The notes below the pieces were generated by a model. That model saw only the letters and a program-made list of their open reading frames with translations, made no database searches and was not told the origin of the DNA. A DNA stretch of 64,000 nt from Icerya purchasi (lineage: Eukaryota; Arthropoda; Insecta; Hemiptera; Monophlebidae): the NCBI GenBank assembly GCA_039619475.1, contig CM077116.1, positions 171,955,863 through 172,019,862 of the forward strand, in the 5' to 3' direction. Shown here piece by piece: positions 44,331 to 59,339 of this stretch (its first letter is position 1; each line of letters begins with the position of its first letter). Both the position numbers and the translations under genes were made by a program.

Positions 44331-47300
44331 AGAATACGAAAATGTGTAGGCCAACATGGATACTTAGCATGTATATGGAGTAAATGGGAAAATCTGAATT
44401 TCTCAAATATACGTGCAAGTCGCGTGAAAATATAAAAACCTCGTACCTCTGACCAAAGTTTTAGTAGTATATGTCACTTAAAAAAAAAGAAGTATATATA
44501 TATATATATTCATGACCTCAAGGGAAAAGGTGAAACAAATCGATCTCTGCATAGTGTTGATACTGCTGGGGTAAACAAAAATATTCAAAAAGTTTTATCC
44601 TGTAAAGTCGCATGCAGATCGACCATTCGACGGGAATAAATAGACCCTATATCTGTTTCATTCGAAGAATCTTGCGCAAAAAGTGAATTATCGAGAATGT
44701 TCTGGATTTTCATAAAACACTGTTGTTCGATATTTGCGTGGTTTCCCATCTGACTGAAAATTGAGCTCACCAGCGCGTAGATGTCTTGAAACATCTGCTT
44801 GAAAATCTCACACCGATAATCGCTTTTAGCGCTAGATGGTAGATGATAGGCGCGGATATTTTTTGTCGATCCTAATAAGAGAACGCAATGTAGGTTTCTA
44901 TCGAAACTCATCCGTAGGAAATTCAACAAGATCGATCCGGAAAAAGAGATTATGCGCTAAGCGTAATGTAGAATTTTCAAAGAGAATCTTATGCTGCGAG
45001 TTGCAGTTCTATTAATCTAAAGTTGCACAATTAACAACTGAATAAGCTGTATGCTGCTATAAAGTACACTGTTTGGTAAAACGAGTATAGGGCGCGATAG
45101 TCGTCGGCAGATTTCTATCATTAACAAAATGCATCGGTAATGTATTCTCGGATGGCTGTCGCATTTCACCAACTGTGAAGTTAAAATCTCTAAAAGACGA
45201 TCACGTGTAGTACTGAGTATCGTTAATCTTAAAATATGGTACGTGCTCGGTGTCAGATAATTATCATGTAATCGCTGAAGTTCTTATAACTCGTAGGTTT
45301 AGGTATGACCATCGTATATGCCAGATTGGTAATGTTCTGATTTACAGTTTTTTTAAAAAAAAACAAACAAAGAGAGATAAAACATTTGGGTTTACTGCAA
45401 ATGTCAGGAGTTAAAAGACGTAGGTGGCCAAAATGGCAATTGCATTGGGTCATCATTGAGAATAATGTAGCGTATAAACAGCAGATCAAAAATGGCATGT
45501 TCCAGTCAATAGCCGTTTTACACCTGTTTTACTGAGTTATAGGCAATTGGCACATTAATTTTCTGCCCGCATTTGCGAAAATTTTAAGAATTTACCGCGA
45601 CAGTTCCGCTTCGTCTAAAAATTTAACGCCGACAAAAGGCTAGGGCAGAGAAAAAGTGAAAACGAAGATAACCATAAATGGAGGATATACCATCGGCAGG
45701 TTACTGTGCAAATGAGCGCGGTATTCTATCCGGTAGGGAGATTTGTTTATCTGTAGATTCATAAAATAGTTCCTTCAGAAGGAAGAAGTAAAACTAGCAG
45801 AAAGTGCTATTCGAATCGTGCGAAAATAATTCCGAAGAAGCCATTATTGTTGGAATTGCTAGAAAGTTACTATTAATGCAAATTATATAAATGGCGCGTA
45901 AAAACGCGTTACATAAACACTTCCGACGCATGCGCATTAATCAATTGCGCAAATATAGATTCTTCATTAAAAATATTTCACAGCAAGATAATAAATATTC
46001 TCCCGTCGCTCGGCGCTTCCCTTCGCCAGTGATTTGATAATGGCCAATTCGGTTTGAGTAAAGTAAACGGGTACCGTGATTTCGATTGCGAAACTTGTTA
46101 CATTTGTTCGACTACTCGTAACGGAAGTAGAAACGTCTAAAGCGGATCAAAAATTAAAAACCGTTCGTCACACAAGTTGACGTGCTGATTGATTACCAGA
46201 AATAGTTTCGCTTAAATATATTACGCCGTTCAAATTTCTGCTTTGGAAAAGTCGACTCGACAATTTCGGAATTTTTTAAATTGAATTATGAAGTTTTTTT
46301 ATCGTTTTTGTGTATTGGCGGAAAATTTGCTAAGTATTTATTATTATTATTATTATTATTATTGTTATGCCGCTAGTTGATTTTTCGTAAATTATTTCGA
46401 GTGAAAAGTTAAAACCACCGATGTATTGGAATTAAAATTGTTAACGTAATGATAACAAATTATTATAGAAAATTATTGCAAAATGGAGAAGTTTAGAGCT
46501 TAACATTTTTCGCAAAATAATTTATTTTCTTCCGATTGTTATAATCGACATTCCGTATTTCTATTATATTTTATTACAAATGAGTAAATTTATCGCATTT
46601 ACATTTTTACTGTGATAATACTGTGTTTTTATATTTATTTCGGGTGTTATGTTACAGAATTACAAAATAATACATATAATAATGACCACCATTACGTTTC
46701 TGTGCGTTTACGTTGTTTACATGGATTTTACGTAAGTTTCGAATATATCAAATTTTTCTTTACAATGAAATCTAACATCGTTTAAAAGCAAGATTGTACT
46801 ACGTGTTTCATGTTCATTGTAATTTGATCCACCAAGCGAAGATTTTCCGTTTTACTTTTGACATAAAAAATGAAAGCTATATTATTAATATTTTCCTTTG
46901 GCCAATTATAAACTATACAATTATATAAATGATTAGGTATTTTTTCATATACAGCGATATAATTATACCGTGTATATATTCATAAATGTACCGAAAAAAT
47001 AAAATAATATACTCATAACCCACTCATATATATATATATATATATGCACCTACACGTCTCTCCTCATTTTCAAACATGCCTTTTAAATGGTCGATGAAAT
47101 TAGTAAAAACATTCAAAGATAATAACCGATTCAGATTTTTATACGAGCTATCGTTCGCATGGAGTAAGTTAACCTCACCGCCCGTACACATGTATTTTTG
47201 CTAATTTGAGTACAACTTATATAAATGCCACTTATCACGATGAAAATATCATCTGGTACTTAGGCTGCCCCATGTAAACTGTAAATACGGATTTTACCAC

Positions 47301-48369
47301 GAAATAAAACTACCTTTTTCCCGATTTGTATTTTACGTGTATACGACATAGACAAACTGCCGTTATTACCGTATAACACGAACAAAACTACACGTAAATT
47401 GTAGATATGTTTCGGATTGGTTAATTATGTAAATATCATTTAGAATTAAAATTAATTAATCAATCATTTACAGGAAGAGTTAATAATTAAATTTTATTCA
47501 GTATAATTGTTTAAAAGTTATTTAATAAATAGGTTAAAACGCCTATACTTTTAATCTACCTGCATCGTAACTGTATTATAGGCTAACTCTAATTATGGTT
47601 TATATTATGCATCTCCGTAAAATCGCTAACAATTAAATATAAACGTATTGGGACAATAAATACCGGAAAATCGGAATCGTAATACTCCCCCTTCGTATGC
47701 AATAATGGTTTGCTTTTTATTATCAGTTATTCAGTTGGAAAAAGTATTAAGTAACATTTGAACTAAAACTTTTATTTTTTTTTGATTATGTTTTTATTTA
47801 AAAGATATTTTAAGTACGAAATACTTGGAGCCCAGCACGCTAGGTTTAATCTTGACTCAGAAGCTTCTTTTTTTCCATATTTATATCTTTTACTTAAAAT
47901 TACATTTAAAACATTTATTTAGATGTGGTTGCACCGACTTGCTTATACCTAACAAAGATGATATTTCTAATATTTAATAAGAGTAATTTTGTTATTGAAT
48001 GAAGTAGTACATTGTAAATTTGAAACAAAATTGAAATAGTTCTTAAAAAATTAGCCGAATAAAAATAATAAAAGTATAGTATGAGATTAAAATATATTTA
48101 CATTGGTGGAGAAATATTGCATTATAGAATTATAAATATTTAGCTATTGAAAACAAAAATTCGCTATATAAGATATAAATGAAGTGTATTCATACATTCC
48201 GTTTGTTAAATAGTTAATAAAAAATAATAAAACTATAAATAAACAAACATTCAGTAAACATAAATGAATATTCATTCGTTTATGTCTATTTAGTGTTTGT
48301 TATTGTACTCATAATTGCATTATTTCAATAATATATAAATCGTTAATTAGATTACACCTCTTTTTCCTT

Positions 48370-48370
<1 letters not shown>
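44331..48370. other. No gene recognised
   Basis: AT-rich DNA with AT and ATT microsatellites (44495-44510, 46338-46363, 47028-47045). A 114-residue minus-strand ORF at 44929-44585 has no known motif, no clear splice context and no homologous pattern, so it is not called a gene. Confidence 0.45.

Positions 48371-48430
<60 letters not shown>
48371..48430. repeat. (TAA)20 microsatellite
   Basis: Sixty bases of uninterrupted TAA trinucleotide repeat, the longest perfect trinucleotide run in the window. Likely length-polymorphic. Confidence 0.95.
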
Positions 48431-48432
<2 letters not shown>

Positions 48433-50909
48433 TCGATGTGTGTGAATGGCAATATTACATCACATACCGATTAAATTTTTTTATCTGAACGCAATTAACA
48501 AATAATCATTGACATATCTGTGCCGTGGTATTATGTCAAAACCAGTCAGTAATTTATAATAATGGACTTGATTACAATGATAATGTTTTATGTTAAAAAT
48601 AAGATACCTACTTATTCATTTATTTGTTTGTTTATTTATTTTTTATTTACTTTATAAAGTTTATCAATTTTGGTTTAATCATTTTACATGAAAATTCTTT
48701 AAATTTTCCGGCTATTTCTACATCTTTTAAATTCAAGTTATGTTTGTTGAAATTTCTTATATTTTTGTTCTGACCATCGCAATAATAATAATTAAATCAA
48801 ATTGTTTATTATTATTATTATTATCATTGTCACAAAAAAATCTAAAATTGCGTTACTTATGTAGTGCGAACAGTGGAGGCAAATTAGAAATTTTCAAAGT
48901 TACAACAAATATAAATCTCAGTGGGAAAAGAAAAGAAAAAGTAATTAAAATAAAATAACAAATCAAGCATAGTGATATGAATAAACGGAAAATCAAAAAT
49001 ATTACATAGTGTAAGATATTGCTACAAAGTTTATGCAAAAGTGATTTTAAATAATACATCTACAATTTTTTTCATTTTTTTTTTTTTTTAAATTATTTAT
49101 TTATTTCAAATGGTTATAATTATTAAATTATAGAAAGTTTGTTTTACACAAATGTTTGACCCTGCACCGTCATTTTGCCTTCGTCGCAGTCAGTCATCAC
49201 TTACGTAAGATTCTTAACGAGAAAATAAACGTATAAGTATGAGAAAAAAAAAAGTAAATAAAATAATGATCCTAATTATCAAACATATACTCCTATTTGT
49301 GCGGGCTATGTGCTATTGCAATCACACTCACACAAATGCAAAGTTTGTAAATATTTTTAATATGTGACATTTGCGTGTTAAAAAAGTTTGCACCTAATTT
49401 AAGTAATTTGTCTCTCCATATATAGTTACGTATGCACACATACACATTACAATTAATATTAATAATAGTAACAATGGTCGGAATAATAAATTATTAATAA
49501 TATAATAATTGATATTAACTGTGGGTTTAATGTGTACATTTAAAAAAAAAAATAAAAAGAAATATATAAACATAGACGTTTACCGGTTATTCGCGAAACA
49601 ACAGAATAATAAAAGAATGTAAGGAGATTTTCTCGGTCACCCAGTCGTCACCGAATAAAGCTGCTTATTGGCGCTAACAGAATTTGTATGGATTTTAACC
49701 AAATAGAACACCTACAGCATCAACATTGCTGCTCTTCATGATTCACCTTGAACGCGATGTGTTTACAAAATAATTCAAACGACTTACTACGAAGTTCCAT
49801 TTTTTCCCTTTGGTAACGCAAGTCCATTCCGGTACACTTATTTCCTCTGTTAAGCAAATATGGAGCCCGGGTATCGTATAAAATAATTTTTTAACTAGGT
49901 GTACCAGAACTACCCGTAATAAATAGCAATACCTCGCACAAGAAAACTGGCGAAAAACAAATGCAATACTTATGCAATTCACACACCAACTCTAAAGCGT
50001 TCGATCTAAGACTTACCACCGCTATTTCTAAATCAAACGCAAACAGAAAAGTTAATCGAATAAAAACAAATTTGAGGGTCAAATTGCAGGTAAAAGAGAC
50101 TCGTATTAAGAGAATAGTTTTTCCTAGAACTTACTGCGTGTACAAAATTTATCGAATTAAATCTTTAAAAGCATTTGTTAATTTTTAACGATTAATCAGA
50201 AACCAACCACGAAACGGAACATTAAAAGGAGACGGTCACGACGCTCGGATTCCCGATTTTGATAAAATTTTGCAGATTGACAGAAGATCACGACGAGGAG
50301 TGCACGAATCGTATAAAATGTTAGAATGCACCTTTTAGATTCACACGAGAAATTTTTAAATAACGCATGGAACGGATCAGACAAAAATATGCAATAAATT
50401 CTAGATTATGTTTATCTTGTGCAAACGAGTTGGAAGACTAATTATTACTCCAAAATAAAGTATATTAAATATTAAGATTACTACTAAAAAACAATAAAAT
50501 AATACGAAAAAAATCAATTTTAAATTTAATAGAATATTAAACGCGCCTATTTATTAAGTTTATTTTAATTGTGTTTTGTGCGGTGTAGTGGTGAAAGTGA
50601 TGGTAACTATTGCACTCTCATAACGGATATAAGTAGATTCAAATACTTCGCCAGTATTATTATTGTTTTTTTTTAAATTTTACACTTTTTATTACTAATT
50701 TTTATTATCTAATTGCTTTAATTTTTCATACGTAACTGCAATAAATACAATAAACATTTTTTGTTATCCATATCTCTATAAAGGAAAACATGTTTTGTAT
50801 GCACGGATTCATTAATAAAAATAGTTTTCCAAATATTTATTCCGATTTTATGTTATTTATAAATTAATGTAATTACTATTAAAACTGATCTTAAATTAAT
50901 CTCTGTATA

Positions 50910-50912
<3 letters not shown>
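48431..50912. other. No gene recognised
   Basis: AT-rich DNA with short microsatellites. ORFs at 48740-48958 and 49743-50384 overlap one another on both strands and show no domain pattern. Confidence 0.45.

Positions 50913-50963
<51 letters not shown>
50913..50963. repeat. (AT)n microsatellite
   Basis: About 25 uninterrupted AT units, followed at once by a GC-richer segment (50968-51010). Confidence 0.95.
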
Positions 50964-50967
<4 letters not shown>

Positions 50968-53900
50968 TCAGCCCCTAAGGTTTTGCAAGGGTGCAAATCT
51001 CCCCGAATTTTTTCCCCTAAAATTCTGTTGGAAAAATCGTTTTCAACCGATTACATCATTCTTCCTCGTCTTTTATTGAAAAAAAAATCTTAGCAATTGT
51101 ACAATGCAACATTCAGGATTTAAACTTACTGCGACCGTTACCAGTGTTGCAGGAATTATTGTCACGTTCGCCCCTAAACCTCACAAAACATATCTAAGTT
51201 GATTGTATTTATACGTAAATGTAATAAATAACTCGTTTAAAATATTCTACTAAATTTAAAATTGATTTTTTTTTTGCATTATTTTATTGTATTTTAGTAA
51301 TTTCGATGTTTAACATGTTTCATTTTGAAATACCTTCCAAATCATTTGTACTTGAACGGCTATCCGCAACATCCGTTATATGTGGCTTCTAAGAATTAAA
51401 AATTTCTCACGAAAATCAAAAAGGTACATTTCAATATTTTACACGATTCCTATATTTGTGGTCTCCTATCGATTAGCAAATTTCTTCAAAATCGGCGAAC
51501 TCAATGTTGCGGCGTTTCCTTGTTAGACTTATTCGATGTTTGAATTTTGTGACCTAAAGAGTCGCGTGAATTCTCGAGCATACTCCGTACTAATATACTC
51601 GGCGACGTTTTTATATCTTCTGCTCGGGTGCTGATTAGCAATTACTGTTTAAGCGTCTTGTCGGCTAGTAGAATTTCCCGCGAAATCATCGGCATTATCT
51701 CATAGAATGGGAAAACCAGATCGAAAAAACCGCGATCGTGCCACTACCCCATAGACAACACGACTTTTTATCCATCTCCTCACAAACTTATCCGTTTTGT
51801 AATATCTTGATCACTGTAAAAGCATGCCTTTTTTCACTTGCTGTCTACAGAAAAGCTCTATGTTCTTAGAATTTAAACATCCAGCGGTTTCTTTAAAATC
51901 GCCAACTATTTTTCTTTCCTTTAACTTCTGCACATTTGGCCGAGGAATGTGATATGTCAAATGGGATTTTTTTGACTACCCATTTTAGCGAATTCACTAG
52001 ACACGTAAATAATCGTAAAAATACCATCTTTTCACATTTTTATATCCTTCGAGTGTGCGCGCGCGCGTGCGTATGGATGTTTGGGCACACGCGGTGTGAT
52101 TCTAATCAAATAATTATGTAAATAAAAAAAAAAAAAAATTACTAAAATCAAAGTAAACGAAAAAATATAATTAAAAAAACATTATATTAGATGCAAATAA
52201 TTTTGATACAAAAACACTTAAATGCGTGAAATTTGTTTCGAAAAACCTGATAAAATAAGAGAGCAAATATTTTGTTCACTCGCCTCTTTCGACTATATTT
52301 CGGTATTAGTTCCTATTCAAATGAGCAGCGTTAAATTTAAATGTACAATAATCGATTTTCAGATTTTTCACATTCCTCGTTTATCAAATGGACAAAGGGT
52401 CTGAAGCAGGAAACGATAAATTAACGATAATTAAAAACTTCCCTTATCCGACAACGAATGATGGAACTGTAATTAAAACGAAATTGATAAACCGGACCTC
52501 CTACTGTATAATATAATTCGGTCGGAAATTACGGTACGAAATTACAATGCCGAACAAGTGACGATTATAATAAATTCTAAAATAATCTGTAGTAACACTC
52601 TGAGCTTTGTACAATGAGTATTAAATTCTTGTAATGAGTATGAATACATGAAAGATTTTCCTAAAAACCGTAACAAGAAAATACTCGCATTATCGAGTAC
52701 ATCAACGCTAATTTAATTAAAAAACAAAACATTTACGGTAATATTAGGACGGCTCACTTTCAGATGCGTATAGGAAAATCTAATATATATAAAAAAAATG
52801 CAACTTTGATAAAGAAGAGAACATCGTACGGAACAAACCAAAAGATGAAGCTAACAGCACCGAAATGCAGGGAAGACTGGTGGCCATTATGCACAACATG
52901 GGTCCTGTCGTCTCTAATGAAAAAAGATCAGGATCGAATGAATATATTTCATCGTCACCAATAAATGTATTCGATGTACCATGCTCCGCGATGAGAAAGT
53001 ACTCTACTGCTAGTGCTTGTCATCTGCAAAACGGATGTTAGTTGATTAAAGTTTATGCGAGAAAGAGCAGATTGCGATCACCCCTCTGGAAACTTGCGCC
53101 GCCACTAAGAATTAATCGTAGAAATATATTTTTATTCGAATGGACGTTAGATTTAGTTTATTACTGGACAAATTCTCAAATTTGTATAAGTAGTTTTATT
53201 TCACATTAAAGGTGCTACCGGATGATAGAGTAATTTTTCTACTGTACCGTTTGCAAAAGCCGTTAAATTTAGTGATTTTTGAGCGAGTTACTGGATTTTA
53301 ATTCCGACAACGATTTTAAAACCCCTCTGTCGGCAAGTCTTTCCATATTACATAAACTACTTTTAACCGATTACAGCTGACAAATGAGAAACAATAGGAG
53401 GAGCCATTTGATTTCGAAATATTCCCGAAATTTGTGGGGTTCTTGGCTAGTGAAATAAATCAGTACAGAATTTGTGAAAATGTTAAACACAAATGCGAAA
53501 AATAATATTTGTATAAATGTATGGTTATATATATACATATATATGTGTGTATATAACTCGGTCATTTTGGTATCGCAAGGGGCTGTGCCCCTTGACCCCT
53601 CTTGCTTTCATTTTTGTCTCTTTCTCTTCTACACCTTGTATAAAATGATCAAAATTTACAATGTAATTCTTACTGGCATCAACACAAAAAAAATAACACA
53701 ATCACAAAAATCCTATCCTAACATTTAACTTTCATTATATAAAATTAAGACACTTTTTCGTTACATAAAATTGTGACATTTTTAAAATAACAATCACAGA
53801 CATCCTATAAAATATAACAAACGTTACATAAAATTGGGACATTTTTTCTAATGGGGGTAGCCTACGAATTACGTTATAATTAATATATATATATATATAT

Positions 53901-55379
53901 ATAAGTTCGGGGTCAGTATATATGAAAACAATTATAATATGTGTATAGCGACTATAATTAAAGAGAAATATTTTAATTTTTTTTAAAACAAATATGAATG
54001 AAACTGATTTTAGCTTTTCGAGCGAATTTAAATTAAAACGCGGTTAATTTCACTATCGTAAAAGCGAAGAAAATATGATGTTGCCTGATCGTATTATTAT
54101 AAACCCTATAAAAATTTCGGGAATATTTCGAAACGAAACAGGCGTTCCTTATTAGATAACATTTTAGATACTTCTCAAGTGAGAACGACTCCGTTTAAAA
54201 TAAGAAAAAACGCCGTTTTTATTAATTGTTCCCATTAACGCACGAATCGAATTGGCAGCTTCCAGTTAGTTAATTTAACCACCAATCCTCAGAAACAGGT
54301 TTTCAACTGTAGGAACAGACCCTCACCGCGTCGTTGTTTATTTATTTTGTAAATATATCACTACTTTTAAATTACTTAATTCGACATGTACACTCAACCG
54401 CGTATGGAGTAGAGTTGGCTCCCACTTTTAAAACTTTTTCCGGTTATGACTTTCACCTATTCTATCCGTTTCAAAATGTTTTCCGATAATTTACTATATC
54501 GTTTATCGTTTGCTCCGATGCGGTTTAATCTATCCTATTTCTGCAATAAACTGATCGCGTCTTTGTCTCGCTGCATGTTGTAAATTCGCGCTGCTATTAT
54601 GTGGCAATGCTCTAAAAATACTGAAAAAACAAGCGGATACACACACTAACGGACTGCAGCCGTGTGAACGTTTGCACATAAACGCATTATTGTACACTCT
54701 GACCTTGATGGCACATTAATATTGTCAACACTGACAAGGGCGAACTTAGACTACAGATGAAGAATGCGACAACAATATAGCGGCGTGGCGGTACCAGTGA
54801 CGTAAGGGTGGCTGATTATTATATCGTGGAAATCAGAAGCGGGAGAGTTCTCGTAATTAATGTTTACCAATATCAGGACGGAGATTACCTGTCGACGACA
54901 CAGTTAGAAGAAAATGTGTCATCCGTTAAAGATCAGGCAGCACGTGTATAATAAATATTCCCCGCTTGTACTTATTACCTTATAGGTATATGCAACAGAT
55001 GCGTGTATTGAGTCATCTCGAGAGTGCGAAAATTACTCAGTCTATACGACTACATTTGCAATTTTTATTTTTTTTTCCACTTTCAAGTAAAAGAGCTGTC
55101 ACTTGCCTTAACTATATCTATCAACTTTCATCTCAATTATAAATACGCTGAGTACTAGCGACATCGTAACGACTATTTTACGTTGCTCCTCCTTCGTGTA
55201 GAAATCACGAAAGTACGGAATTATTGCGCGCTTAATTGTAATATTTTCAAATCGAGACTGCCCTTTTCAATTAATCATTTCCAACGTAAAAAATGATTGA
55301 TTCTACGCTGCGTACATGGAATGCTGACGACCGATTTATAATAGGCGCGTAAACACGTGACTTTGATCGCGTCGTAAAT
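50964..55379. other. No gene recognised
   Basis: AT-rich DNA. It holds a GC-rich perfect 8-bp-stem hairpin at 53576-53594 (CAAGGGGC, loop TGT, GCCCCTTG) next to an AT microsatellite, and an AT tract at 53882-53902. Sequence at 54780-54950 has a readable stretch but no family match. Confidence 0.4.
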
Positions 55380-57370
55380 CATAAAAAATTGAATATCACA
55401 GATCCATCTGAAGAGTATGACAACGATTTGCATTTCAGCGGTAATGCCATACTCCTCATCATGATATGGACGAAGGGGAGTAGCTCAACAGTGACAATAA
55501 TAGATCAAACATTATCAAAATATACATATATGCAGGTTACTGTTGCGACTACTTCCATTAATAACACGGAAATTCATTTAACCGGAATAGTAAGAGAGAT
55601 GTAACAAAAGAAGAATGTATTGATTGAATTTATCATAATTCTAAACCCGCTACTTGGGATTCCAATTAACAGCAAGGACACAAACCTTTCAGCTTACAAT
55701 ATCAGCAATCGTAGATATATTTATCAGCCGGCGAGTACACACCGGCCAACTGATACAAATAAAACGCCAAATTTATAAATTTCAAAAGTTATTTCTCCCA
55801 ATTATACCTGATATTAAAAATTACAATGATTTTTAACATTCGACCATGCTCTGGTTCTCCTAACGATCAGTGAGAGACGGTTATACGAAGAAAAAAAAAC
55901 GATTTATACAATCAATTAGACTAATTGAGATACATATATTCGGCTTGAAAATTAAAAACAGTACGAACGCCGGAGGAGATGCACAGCCAACATATTTCGT
56001 CGAAACGATTCGTGGCATTGCGGAATTAGCAATTCACAAACCGGCTAATAATACGATCACAAAGGAACGGAATCTCCGCTCAAAATCAGACAATCGGAGA
56101 TAAAGAGAGACGTAACGTAAGAAGAATCTGGCAAAATACTAGGAGACCTGAAGATGGAATCGCATCGGAATAAATTGAATAAATTCATATTCGAAACAAA
56201 CCAAAAGGGAGTTTTACTGATTATGTGCGGAATATGAGCTCGCTTGTGATGATAGATTTTAGTCTTCTCATTGAAGGTAACAAGAAGATTCAAACATCCA
56301 GTCATTAGAATTGGCTTTTTAGTGATAGGGAAGAGATAAAGCTGAATTATTTGCTCGACATCTGTCGTCAGAATGTTTCAACCCTACAATGCGCACTTGC
56401 AAACAGCACTAAATATAACGGCTGCCTGTCAGTCATATTCATTACACTTTACTTGAGGGTACAGGTGAAATCGATAATAATATTAATCCTAAAAAATCGT
56501 TTCTCGAGTCGACGATATCTCACCGTGCATACTGAAAAAATGATCTAAAAAAATCAGGTATATTTTTAACACCTGTATTCATCATTCGTGTTTCAAATTA
56601 GCTAGAATTATTACGATTAAATAGCCGGATAACTCTTGGTGAAAGAAGTAAAATCTTCAAATTATTTGAGGAATTGCTTCTTGAACGTATCATCTGGATT
56701 ATCAGTTCGGCTATAAGCTTTCGACTGTCGACCACGTGTACAACATCGTGTCGCATCAATGACAGGAAATATTGCTGATATTTCTCGAAGTTTCCCAGGC
56801 GCATTTGATTTCCGACTAAGTTCTATTTTTAAATTGGTGTCGCCTAATCAAATTTTCGATTATCGGTTCCGATGAATCCTTCATCCGATATTAGCCGGTG
56901 TTCCACAGGGCAGCGTATCTATCCTCTACTCAATATTTACAACAAATATTTGTATTACAGAGTGGTCGAAGAATGAAATCCATACACGTCACTTTCACTA
57001 GATGACCGGCGCGTAGTTTTTATTAGTAAAATTACGGGAGTTCGGTCAAGTATTTGAGAGTGTGCATAATATGGATGCGAAGTTAACTCGAAGGACCCTT
57101 ACCGATTATAAAGCTGCACGAATAATACGTAAAAAAAAATACGCTAAATGTATTCAAAGATGAAGTTTCAGAACAAGTGTCTCTACCGAATAGGATTATA
57201 CATCCAGACATACGGCATATAATTAGGAGCATGTACTAAACCGTTAAACCGGAAAATAATAGTTTAATAACCAATGTTTGGAGATTCTAGCGGAACGTTA
57301 TTAGGTGGGTCGAAGACGTAATGCGAGATTGTCGATATAAATCAATAAACATTCAAATTCAGAGGCATTG
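55380..57370 (+). pseudogene. Jockey-like non-LTR retrotransposon ORF2 relic (endonuclease, linker, RT)
   Basis: A long decayed ORF2 recognisable only when frames are joined. The endonuclease C-terminal half spans about 55389-55870: a decayed 'GGTAIII'-like piece (SSSTVTIIDQTLSKY), then INSKDTNLSAYN, THRPTDTNKTPNL, ISKVISPNYT and DHALVLLTISE, where DHA replaces the catalytic 'SDHxPV' end of the apurinic-type endonuclease. The linker follows (55960-56300): FVETIRGIAELA, RRIWQNTRRPEDGIA, then SFTDYVRNMSSL. RT starts near 56600: YQFGYKLSTVDHVYNIV, IFLEVSQAHLI for the first catalytic box (its Asp is now Glu) and LAGVPQGSVSILYSIFTTNI at 56905-56964. The catalytic FADD segment is not readable. A thumb-region piece with LYIQTYGI lies near 57195. 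At least five frameshifts or stops are present. Confidence 0.75.
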
Positions 57371-59339
57371 TAACTTTTTCCTACAAATGAAGAAGACTTA
57401 TTAAGTCATTAAAACCTATAATGGCTTGATCATTAATCGGTAATAGTTATTACACAATGCATATAATTTATATGTGTAATCAGGCATAGCTCTGTGTGTG
57501 GAGCTATACTTCTAGCAGGTTTAGTTTTGCGATAATTTCTAAGATTGTTTAATAATATTTAAAAACAAAAAGAAAAATTAAAAGACCACATCTGTCTTTC
57601 AAAAAGTTGAAAACTATAACTTAGACACCGAGAAGATTCTATAATTTTTCAAATCTGTATGAGTGGTAATAATTACTGGAGACAATTAATTACAAACGCC
57701 CTCCGTATTTCATTAAAAATAAGTCTAAAGTCTCTTAACGTAAGTGACATGTTGTCGCATCGCGTTTTGCCAGCTTTTTCGTAAAAACTCAGACAGTCAA
57801 CGATTTTTTAAAAGTGGCGAATAACAAGTCTGCACAATGCCGAATCGGCTCGGACTCGATTGCACGACCAAACTCGATGATTTCTAAGAATACTATGTAA
57901 CATACACATTCACGCAGTCGTACAGTGGCGAAATAATTAACCGCGCAGAAAGTTATCAGTTCGACGACGAAGCGGAAATCTGTCGTCGTTCGGCAAGTGA
58001 AGAAAAAGAGTCGATTGCGAAAATACATCGACATCGGCAATAATCCGTGACGAATAATTAGAAAATGAAGGAAAAGAGCGAAATGAAATCGGGAAGATGC
58101 TACTGAAACGTGATGATGCAAACGAAGTTGCGTTCAAACCGGCGCAAATCGGTCTACATAAAGTGCACATCGAAGAGAGAGCGAACGAGCGAGCACTAAC
58201 CGGACGAGGTTGCATAAAGGTACCAGCAGAATGGGCACAAAATGATCGTGCCGTGCAAGCGAAACGCCGCTTGCCACGATAAATGTAGCAAAGCGGAGGC
58301 TAGAAATGTTCAGAACATGCGTGATAAAAGTTGCAACACCGTCTTCGACTCTGCATCACCATGGCATAAAATTCTCCCGTACTCGAAGAAACTCCAAGTT
58401 GATTTCGGAGCAACTGCAATAAACATGATCTACAGGACATTTTTTCGGATGGTCTTTCCTTTTATGCGCATTCCGTGTCCTATGACATAAAACGGTATCA
58501 AATTCTATTTTTGAACCCTCAGCTGTGTAGAGAGACCCGTCAGATCACCGACTTTTATCGTTCAGTCGTACTCGATGATATAGAGTGTCAGTTTTTTTCG
58601 GATAAACAATTTTCTTCACATGGCCTTTCGGCTCATACGTTCAAACAGCAAAAACGTGTTTGCTTGATACTTTTATATCGTATTATTGTTTTTATATTGA
58701 TTATTTTCTTTTCAAAATTCATCCGATTTTGTGTTTCCTCAGTTATTACGTCGACACTTGTGACTTAATGATCGTCGGGTGAGGGGGAAAAAAACAACAA
58801 ATTGTGGCAAGAAAAATATTTTACAGTTTATGCAATTTCACATCCGGGGGGGGGGGCTTTTGATCTTCGCTGAATAATGATTTTTAAGATTGAAATCCGC
58901 TTGAAACCGAGTTTTATCCTGGACAGGAAGGATCACTCACAATCCGGGATTTCTACGCTGTTCGAAATCGTTCCATTATTAAAATTCCGGGTTAGTCGTA
59001 ATGGCTTCCGAAAGAAAAGTCATCAAATATATACGAGAATTACAAAGCTCTTGCGATTCTTTGTTATCCAAATTATCGTTTTTCAATATAACCAACAAGA
59101 GAAGTCCAACTGAAAATTTAATGCCGGTGCATATGAGCGGGTGTATTATATCTTTTCTTATCTTATCGGTCGTTTCGCGAGCGTCGAAACTGCCTATTCG
59201 TACAACAATCCGGCTGTACAGAATAGGTACAGCGTTCAAGACAATTGCTATATATGCAACGCTAGTGTGCACCTTGGAACTGTAAATGTTTGACCGATCG
59301 ATATACAAATGCAGTCCCGCGTGTGTCTGCTGTGTACTA
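57371..59339. other. No gene recognised
   Basis: Mixed composition, becoming more GC-rich toward the right. Several overlapping ORFs occur (57789-58215 minus, 58097-58768 plus, 58877-59380 both strands), but none has a recognisable domain. Part of 58980-59340 may be the body of the neighbouring SINE. Confidence 0.4.

Noticed and set aside
44585..44929. 114-residue minus-strand ORF
   Set aside because: No domain, no neighbouring exons with fitting phase, and no composition shift; kept as non-coding.
48371..50963. Regular repeats suggestive of a CRISPR array
   Set aside because: These are microsatellites without spacers, in a eukaryotic genome.
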